From an uncultured Lachnospiraceae bacterium (GTDB lineage Bacteria > Bacillota > Clostridia > Lachnospirales > Lachnospiraceae): 47,332 bases of DNA. The first letter of the stretch is position 1. Each line of letters begins with the position of its first letter. Positions 42,096 through 47,332 of the stretch are shown here, one piece after another. The position numbers and the translations under genes were made by a program. The stretch spans positions 1 to 47,332 of the forward strand of contig CALWRT010000133.1 in assembly GCA_944384015.1 (NCBI GenBank), in the 5' to 3' direction. The notes beneath the pieces are model-generated. The model ran no database searches. It was not told the origin of the DNA and saw only the letters and a program-made list of their open reading frames with translations.

Positions 42096-42569
42096 ATGAC
42101 AATGGAAGAATATCAGGACCAACAGAAGAAGATACAGGAATATAATGAGTACGTAGAGGCAGTGACGCCGAAACACAGCCTTGTAAAAAACATGGTGCAA
42201 GCGTTCCTGATGGGAGGGCTGATCTGCGTTCTGGGGCAGGCGATTAACAGCTTCGGCCTGTCCAGAGGGCTGGAAGAAGAAGCGGCCGGGGCGTGGACCT
42301 CCATAGCTTTAGTGCTCATCAGTGTAGTGCTTACTGGATTCAACTTATATCCGAAGCTGGCCAAGTTTGGAGGGGCGGGAACTCTTGTCCCGATTACCGG
42401 ATTCGCGAATTCTGTTGCGGCCCCGGCTATCGAGTTCCAGAAGGAGGGACAGATATTCGGCATTGGGTGTAAGATTTTCACCATTGCCGGTCCGGTCATC
42501 CTGTATGGGGTTTTTACCAGCTGGATCGTAGGGCTGATTGTGTGGGTATGGCAGACGGCGGCGGGCTGA
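42096..42569 (+). CDS. spoVAC: Stage V sporulation protein AC
   Basis: Membrane protein of 157 residues; in Bacillus SpoVAC behaves as a mechanosensitive channel for dipicolinate. Recognised by VTPKHSLVKNMVQAFLMGGLICVLGQ, FNLYPKLAKFGGAGTLVPITGFANSVAAPAIEFQKEG and a last hydrophobic segment (read in parts). AAAGGA sits 5 bp before the ATG. In other spore formers spoVAD follows directly; here a kinase, a regulator and an oxidoreductase come between, and spoVAD resumes at 46300. Confidence 0.94.
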   Translation: MTMEEYQDQQKKIQEYNEYVEAVTPKHSLVKNMVQAFLMGGLICVLGQAINSFGLSRGLEEEAAGAWTSIALVLISVVLTGFNLYPKLAKFGGAGTLVPITGFANSVAAPAIEFQKEGQIFGIGCKIFTIAGPVILYGVFTSWIVGLIVWVWQTAAG

Positions 42570-42763
42570 AATCTTGAGGCAGATATCCTTTGTCCGGAAG
42601 CTGACGGCCCGGCAAAAGCAGAGCAGGGAGCACTGGAATTGTTTAAATTCTGTTTAGAAAATCTATGTGAAATCATTAGAATTTCCCCCTAGACTGTATG
42701 ATATAGAAAAGACGACGATATCTGTCTTTTGCGGCAGCAAGTCCAGGAGAAGGGGCGGATGGC

Positions 42764-42801
42764 AAATAGACATGCCCGCTTTGCAGCAGGCATGTCTATT
42801 T
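42764..42801 (+). terminator. Terminator-like hairpin after spoVAC
   Basis: AAATAGACATGCC (42764-42776) pairs with GGCATGTCTATTT (42789-42801), with a further GC pair inside. TTT at the end is short. It would separate spoVAC from the kinase gene. The stretch 42570-42763 shows no gene; it is AT-rich near 42640-42700. Confidence 0.65.
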
Positions 42802-42805
42802 CCTA

Positions 42806-42834
42806 TGGAAAAAGAAAAAGCCCCGTATTATAAT
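42806..42834 (+). promoter_or_regulatory. Possible promoter of the kinase-regulator pair
   Basis: TGGAAA (42806-42811) and a perfect TATAAT (42829-42834) with a 17-bp spacer, giving a leader of about 25 nt. Confidence 0.6.
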
Positions 42835-42866
42835 GACAGACAAGACATAAAAAGTGGGGTGAAGCG

Positions 42867-44330
42867 ATGTCTATTAAAAAGCGGATGTTCCGTTCCAACA
42901 TGAAAATTTTGTTTGCAGCATTGTTTTCTCTGATGTTCATTATCCTGCTGGTTTTGATCCTGTTTGAGGATTCCCTGGAAAGTCAGATTTATGCTCTGAG
43001 CCAGACAAAATTGGACGAACACATAGGAGAAGTGGCCGCTCTGTTTGACGAACAGGACATACAGAGCGCAGAGGAACTGCAAGATCAGATAGGGCGGTGG
43101 AATTATCAGGCGGCGGTGATCTCAGACGGTGCGATACAATCTGGAAGCAGCACAGATCAGATGAAGGAGCTGGCGGAGCATTTTGATTGGGAGGATTTGA
43201 ACGGAGAGCCCGCGATATTTTCATTTCAGCAGGCTACCATTGCGGGGAAATATTTGGAAGAGCAGGGAGCGTATCTATTAGCCGCGCATTTCCCGAGGGA
43301 TAATTGGCTGCTGTCTTCTTTGAACCGTTCTTTTTATGTGTTCATACTAACCGTGCTTTTGGCGGGCGCGGCGGCCATCGCCTTTTTAATGTTTTTGGCT
43401 TCTGTTTTTACAGGGCGGATGAACCAGGTGGTTATGGAGCCGGTAGAATTGCTTGTGCAGGGAGCCCAGAGAATTAAAAGCGGCAATTTGCAGGAAAACA
43501 TCGAGTATCATGGAGAGGCGGAATTTGAGCATGTCTGCCAGGCCTTTAATGATATGCAGAGCACAATCTTGGCTGACCAGCAGCAGAGGATAAAAACAGA
43601 GAGGGCCAGAACAGATATGGTGACAGGCATTTCCCACGATCTTCGGACCCCGCTGACCTCCATACGGGGATACATAAAAGGCATATTGGACGGAGTGGCA
43701 GATACGGAAGAGAAGAAGAAGGCTTACTTGGCTACGGCCTGTGAAGCTGCGGAGGAGATGGATATTCTTCTTCAGAAACTGTTCGAGTTTTCCAGAATAG
43801 AGAGCGGCCAGATGCCGTTCCATATGGTAAAAGCGGATTTGGCAGAATATGTGACTGTCTATGCCGCGCAGAAAGGTATGCTGATCCGCGGGGAAGAGAT
43901 GGAGATCCGTCTGCACAGGGAAAAAGAGTATTTTCCTGAAATCTCCATGGATGTGGAGCAGGTGAGGCGGATTCTGGATAATCTTCTGGAGAACAGCCGG
44001 AAATACGCCGGGGTCGTGCATGTTCAGATCGATGTGTCCATCAAAGAGGAAGAGAACTATCTGATTCTGGAATGGAAGGATAATGGGCAGGGCGTACCGA
44101 AGGATAAGCTGCCGCGGATTTTCGAACGATTCTATCGCTGTGATGAATCCAGGACGGAGAAAGGCAGCGGCGTGGGACTCTATGTGGTGAAATATATTAT
44201 GGAGAGGCACTGCGGAATGGTAAAGGCAGAGAATGACTCCGGATTAAAGATAAGTCTGTATTTTCCCAAATCAGAAGAGAAAGGACGGGAGGCAAAACAA
44301 TATGGAAAAGATACTGATTGCAGAGGATGA
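42867..44330 (+). CDS. Sensor histidine kinase (HAMP-HisKA-HATPase)
   Basis: Complete membrane sensor kinase of 487 residues. Two transmembrane helices (about 12-32 and 155-180) flank an extracellular domain of about 120 residues with no family I recognise. A HAMP linker (about 180-235) leads to HisKA with ISHDLRTP (phospho-accepting His257). HATPase_c has the N box ILDNLLENSRKYAG, G1 KDNGQGVPKDK, the F box IFERFYRCD and G2 GSGVGLYVVKYI. GGGGTGA precedes the ATG. It overlaps its regulator gene by 29 bp. It is a paralogue of the kinase at the window start. It sits between spoVAC and spoVAD, with its own promoter candidate, so it may be expressed outside sporulation. Confidence 0.94.
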   Translation: MSIKKRMFRSNMKILFAALFSLMFIILLVLILFEDSLESQIYALSQTKLDEHIGEVAALFDEQDIQSAEELQDQIGRWNYQAAVISDGAIQSGSSTDQMKELAEHFDWEDLNGEPAIFSFQQATIAGKYLEEQGAYLLAAHFPRDNWLLSSLNRSFYVFILTVLLAGAAAIAFLMFLASVFTGRMNQVVMEPVELLVQGAQRIKSGNLQENIEYHGEAEFEHVCQAFNDMQSTILADQQQRIKTERARTDMVTGISHDLRTPLTSIRGYIKGILDGVADTEEKKKAYLATACEAAEEMDILLQKLFEFSRIESGQMPFHMVKADLAEYVTVYAAQKGMLIRGEEMEIRLHREKEYFPEISMDVEQVRRILDNLLENSRKYAGVVHVQIDVSIKEEENYLILEWKDNGQGVPKDKLPRIFERFYRCDESRTEKGSGVGLYVVKYIMERHCGMVKAENDSGLKISLYFPKSEEKGREAKQYGKDTDCRG

Positions 44331-45003
44331 CAGAAAAATTGCGGAGCTGGAACGAGACTATCTGGAGAGCAGCGGATATAAGACGACGATTATAGAAAAC
44401 GGGGTTCAAGTGATCCCGGAACTGAAACGGGGAGAATATGACCTTGTGCTGCTGGATATTATGCTCCCGGGCTGCAGCGGATACGACATTTGCCGCGCAG
44501 TACGGGATGAGATTGATATCCCAATACTGATGGTGACAGCGAGAGCTGAGGGAATCGACGTGATCCGGGGGCTTGGCCTGGGAGCCGACGATTACATTAC
44601 AAAACCTTTTGACCCTTCTCAGCTTGTGGCGAGAGTACGCTCTCATTTAAAACGGTATGAGAGGTTAACCGGCGGGAAAAACAAGGGCGGACGGGAGGAG
44701 AAGGAACGGATTCAGATACGGGATATCGTGGTGGAAAGCAGGACTTGGAGGGTGTGGAAAGGCGAGAAGGAATTGAAGCTGCCTAACCGGGAATTTGAGC
44801 TGCTTCGCTTTTTGGCGGGAAATCCGAACATTGTGTTTTCTAAGGAGGAACTCTTTGAAAAAATATGGGGATTTGATTATATTTCCGACGCGGCTACCGT
44901 ATCTGTCCATATTAACCGGCTGAGGGAGAAAATTGAGGATGATCCTCGAAACCCGCAGATCATTGAAACTGTATGGGGAGCGGGATACCGCCTGAATAAC
45001 TGA
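44302..45003 (+). CDS. OmpR/PhoB-family response regulator
   Basis: Response regulator of 233 residues, partner of the overlapping kinase. Receiver: acidic E8-D9-D10, phospho-acceptor D52 in LVLLDIMLPG and Lys in ITKPF. The C-terminal winged-helix domain has LKLPNREFELLRFLAGN and ATVSVHINRLREKIEDD, ending VWGAGYRL. GGGAGG lies 9 bp upstream. It resembles the regulator at 720-1409 throughout, including the shared IRGLGLGADDY and RYERL segments. Candidate targets nearby are the oxidoreductase, with a palindrome before it, and spoVAD. Confidence 0.95.
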   Translation: MEKILIAEDDRKIAELERDYLESSGYKTTIIENGVQVIPELKRGEYDLVLLDIMLPGCSGYDICRAVRDEIDIPILMVTARAEGIDVIRGLGLGADDYITKPFDPSQLVARVRSHLKRYERLTGGKNKGGREEKERIQIRDIVVESRTWRVWKGEKELKLPNREFELLRFLAGNPNIVFSKEELFEKIWGFDYISDAATVSVHINRLREKIEDDPRNPQIIETVWGAGYRLNN

Positions 45004-45091
45004 CAGACCCAATCACTGCTTTATAGGCGGATCTCAGGCAGCTCAGGCCAAAATATCATATCCGATGCTGCGCAAGGCCGAACAAAAAAAA

Positions 45092-45120
45092 TATATCATG
45101 TCCGGAATGGACATGATATA
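45092..45120. promoter_or_regulatory. Perfect palindrome before the oxidoreductase gene
   Basis: TATATCATGTCC (45092-45103) and GGACATGATATA (45109-45120) are exact inverted repeats around 5 bp. They lie 24 bp before the start codon. A T-run would follow on the minus strand only, so an operator or a terminator for antisense transcripts are both possible. Confidence 0.55.
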
Positions 45121-45144
45121 ATGAAAAAAAAGGAGAAAAGAAAT

Positions 45145-46167
45145 ATGGCGAGAGAGATCAAAGTATGTATATTGGGTGCGGGGAAAATTGCCCGTACGAT
45201 GGCTCGGACGCTGCAGGGCATGAGGGATGCGGCGAAGGAAGGCAGGGCGCCTGCCGGCGCCTGTGTGCCTGTTCTGTGGGCGGCTGCGGCCAGAGATCTG
45301 GACAGAGCGAGGGCATTGGCAGAGGAATACGGGTTCGCCAGGGCATATGGGAGCTATGAGGAATTGGCCCGGGATCCCCAGGCAGAGCTGATCTACATTG
45401 CCACGCCCCATTCCCATCATTATGAGCATATGAAGCTATGTATCCGTTACGGCAAACACATCTTGTGCGAGAAGGCTTTCACGGCCAACAGCGCCCAGGC
45501 CGGGGAAGTGCTGGATCTGGCGAGAGAGCGGGGGCTGCTTGTGACAGAGGCCATGTGGACCAGGTACATGCCCATGAGGAGAATCCTGCGGGACGTGATG
45601 GACTCGGGAATCATCGGCAGACCTTACACGCTGTCTGCCAATCTGTGCTACGACATCGACGGGGTGGAGCGGCTTGTGAAACCGTCCCTGGCAGGCGGAG
45701 CCCTGCTGGATGTGGGGATCTATCCCATCAACTTTGCCTTGATGGCATTTGGAAATGATATCCAGGATATTATCTCCTCAGCGGCGCTCACCGATGAGGG
45801 AGTAGACGGACAGAACAGCATTATATTCCGGTACAAAGACGGAAGACAGGCGCTGCTGTACAGCTCTATGTACTGCCGTTCCGACAGGCAGGGCGTGATA
45901 TCCGGGGAGAAGGGATATCTGATTGTAAAAAATATCAACAACCCGCAGTGCATTACTGTGTATGACGCGGAAGACCGGGTGGTGACGAGGTACGACGCTC
46001 CTTCCCAGATCAGCGGTTATGAGTATGAGGTATACGCGGCGATGAGGGCCATTGAGGAGGGACAGACAGAGTGCAGGGAGATGCCCCATGAAGAGACGAT
46101 GCGGGTGATGGAGCTGATGGATGGACTTCGCAGAGAATGGGGAATTGTCTATCCTTTTGAACGCTGA
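45145..46167 (+). CDS. Gfo/Idh/MocA-family NAD(P)-dependent oxidoreductase
   Basis: Oxidoreductase of 340 residues. The N-terminal Rossmann fold starts KVCILGAGKIARTMARTL, with the family motif IYIATPHSHHYEHMKLCI and the conserved Lys in HILCEKAFTAN. The C-terminal alpha/beta domain has GGALLDVGIYPINFALMAFG, the usual substrate-site segment with the catalytic-type Asp/Tyr. It resembles dihydrodiol/xylose dehydrogenase-like members, but the sugar or inositol substrate is unknown. ATG 45145 is chosen for AAAAGGAG about 10 bp upstream; ATG 45121 lies before that site. The palindrome just upstream suggests separate control. It has no evident link to sporulation yet lies before spoVAD. Confidence 0.9.
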   Translation: MAREIKVCILGAGKIARTMARTLQGMRDAAKEGRAPAGACVPVLWAAAARDLDRARALAEEYGFARAYGSYEELARDPQAELIYIATPHSHHYEHMKLCIRYGKHILCEKAFTANSAQAGEVLDLARERGLLVTEAMWTRYMPMRRILRDVMDSGIIGRPYTLSANLCYDIDGVERLVKPSLAGGALLDVGIYPINFALMAFGNDIQDIISSAALTDEGVDGQNSIIFRYKDGRQALLYSSMYCRSDRQGVISGEKGYLIVKNINNPQCITVYDAEDRVVTRYDAPSQISGYEYEVYAAMRAIEEGQTECREMPHEETMRVMELMDGLRREWGIVYPFER

Positions 46168-46191
46168 CCGGCGGCATAAAAAATGGCATGC

Positions 46192-46222
46192 TGGATAACC
46201 TATTTCTGAGGAGATCATAAAG
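46192..46222 (+). promoter_or_regulatory. Possible sigma-G promoter of spoVAD
   Basis: TGGATA (46192-46197) and CATAAAG (46216-46222) with an 18-bp spacer match the forespore consensus at 5/6 and 5/7 positions. If real, spoVAD is transcribed apart from spoVAA-AC. Confidence 0.35.
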
Positions 46223-46299
46223 AACTGAGGCTGTATGTGCTGCGTGCTGGAATACAGGATAAGCCGCAGCCGGATTCAGGAAGGAAGGGACAGACAGTA

Positions 46300-47332
46300 T
46301 GCCAAAATTATCCGATATATTACAGAACAGCCCTGCTCAGGGCAGGCAGAGCATTGCGTTTGACAATCCCCCGCACATACTGAGCGGCGCCTCTGTTGTG
46401 GGGAGCAAGGAGGGGGAAGGGCCGCTGGGACATTTATTCGATGAGGTGAGCGAAGACCCCATGTTCGGACAGTCCAGCTGGGAACAGGCAGAGAGCGAGA
46501 TGCAGCGGCGGGCGGTCAGCCTGGCGCTGGAAAAGCTGTCTCTGAGGCCAGAGGATATCCGTTACCTGTTCGCGGGCGATTTGCTGGGCCAGCTGATTGC
46601 CACCTCCTTTGGAGCCCGGGATTTTCAGATACCCATGTTCGGCCTGTATGGAGCATGCTCTACCATCGGCGAGGCCCTACAGCTGGGGGCAATGACTGTG
46701 GGCGGGGGCTATGCCCGCCGAGTGGTCTGTGTGGCTTCCAGCCATCTGGGAAGCGCGGAGAAGCAGTTTCGCTTTCCCATGGGATATGGAAATCAAAGAC
46801 CCTTATCAGCTACCTGGACGGTCACGGGCGCCGGAGCGTTTATACTTGGGGACGCAGACGGGTATGTCAGAATTACCGGGATTACGACAGGAAAAATTGT
46901 GGATTACGGCGTGAAGGATTCTATGAACATGGGGGCGTGTATGGCTCCCGCTGCGGCGGACACCATCGCCCAGAATCTGGAAGACTTCGGCAGGAAGCCC
47001 CAGGACTATGACCGCATTATTACTGGTGATCTGGGAGCTGTGGGAAAAGAGATACTGCTGAGGCTGATGGAAGAGAAAGGATATGACATTGGGAGAGAGC
47101 ACACAGACTGCGGACTGGAAATTTATGACAGGAAACGGCAGGACGTCCACTCTGGGGGGAGCGGCTGCGGCTGCGCTGCGGCTACGCTGAGCGCCTATAT
47201 CCTGGATCAGATCGCGGAGGGCAATTGGAAACGGGTGCTGTTCGTGCCGACCGGAGCCCTGCTGTCCACGGTCAGCTATAATGAAGGAGAGAGCGTCCCG
47301 GGGATCGCCCATGCCGTTGTGCTGGAGAGAGG
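46300..47332 (+). CDS. spoVAD: Stage V sporulation protein AD, partial (3' end outside window)
   Basis: Thiolase-fold protein that binds dipicolinic acid for SpoVA transport. 344 codons are present and the frame is open to the end of the window, so only the last few codons are likely missing (family length about 340-350). Family motifs: IAFDNPPHILSGASVVGSKEG near the start, FGLYGACSTIGEAL with the thiolase-like Cys, SSHLGSAEKQFRFPMGYG, MNMGACMAPAAADTI and HSGGSGCGCAATL. GAAGGAAGGG precedes the ATG at 46300. It is displaced from spoVAC by 3.7 kb carrying three non-sporulation genes. Whether spoVAE follows is beyond the window. Confidence 0.94.

Noticed and set aside
1-47332. CRISPR arrays, insertion sequences, prophage or integrative elements
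   Set aside because: No regularly spaced repeats, transposase, integrase or phage structural genes are visible; gene content is core and sporulation-related throughout.

Overview
The window looks like chromosomal DNA of a spore-forming, Gram-positive member of the Clostridia, most likely Lachnospiraceae. The basis is strong AGGAGG ribosome binding sites, T-box leaders, sporulation loci (yabP, yabQ, spoIIE, spoIIAA-spoIIAB-sigF, spoVA), an archaeal/eukaryotic-type ProRS of about 480 residues, and the gene order mazG-hup-rqcP-yabP-yabQ-divIC-spoIIE-tilS-hpt-ftsH, which resembles the corresponding Bacillus block. I cannot assign a species. No phage, insertion sequence or CRISPR array is visible.

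Layout. (1) 1-2232: end of a sensor kinase, its OmpR-type regulator and an RluA-type pseudouridine synthase. (2) 2240-8547: T-box-controlled proS, a CCA-adding enzyme, a CotS-like spore coat protein behind a terminator that contains its ribosome binding site, and a phosphohexomutase. (3) 8649-17190: the sporulation/division/RNA-modification block. Its spoIIE lacks the membrane domain and has a Spo0A-type promoter with a 21-bp spacer; its ftsH is interrupted by an amber codon. (4) 17460-24686: a GH13 glycosidase with a leader terminator, a nitroreductase, two tRNA-Gly genes, a lipoprotein metallo-hydrolase, a sugar nucleotidyltransferase and pyrG. (5) 24853-38974: an intact second ftsH, a lipoprotein amidase, a membrane-anchored unknown, uvrC, T-box-controlled valS, an LtaS-like sulfatase, folC, a 48-residue unknown and a zinc-ribbon/TPR membrane protein. 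(6) 39067-47332: spoIIAA-spoIIAB-sigF, a small membrane protein, spoVAA-spoVAB-spoVAC, then a two-component system and a Gfo/Idh/MocA oxidoreductase, and finally spoVAD, which runs off the end.

How the genes fit together: SpoIIAA, SpoIIAB, SigF and SpoIIE form the classic forespore sigma-F switch, and all four are here. SpoVAA-AD move dipicolinic acid into the spore, and YabP/YabQ serve spore morphogenesis. The rest is core metabolism: tRNA charging and modification, CTP and hypoxanthine metabolism, DNA repair and envelope synthesis.

Most notable: the spoVA cluster split by a signalling/oxidoreductase cassette; the SpoIIE without transmembrane segments; the amber codon in the canonical ftsH; a two-copy GC-rich structured repeat with a compensatory base change, one copy sitting between the valS T-box and valS; and several leader structures that suggest transcription attenuation.
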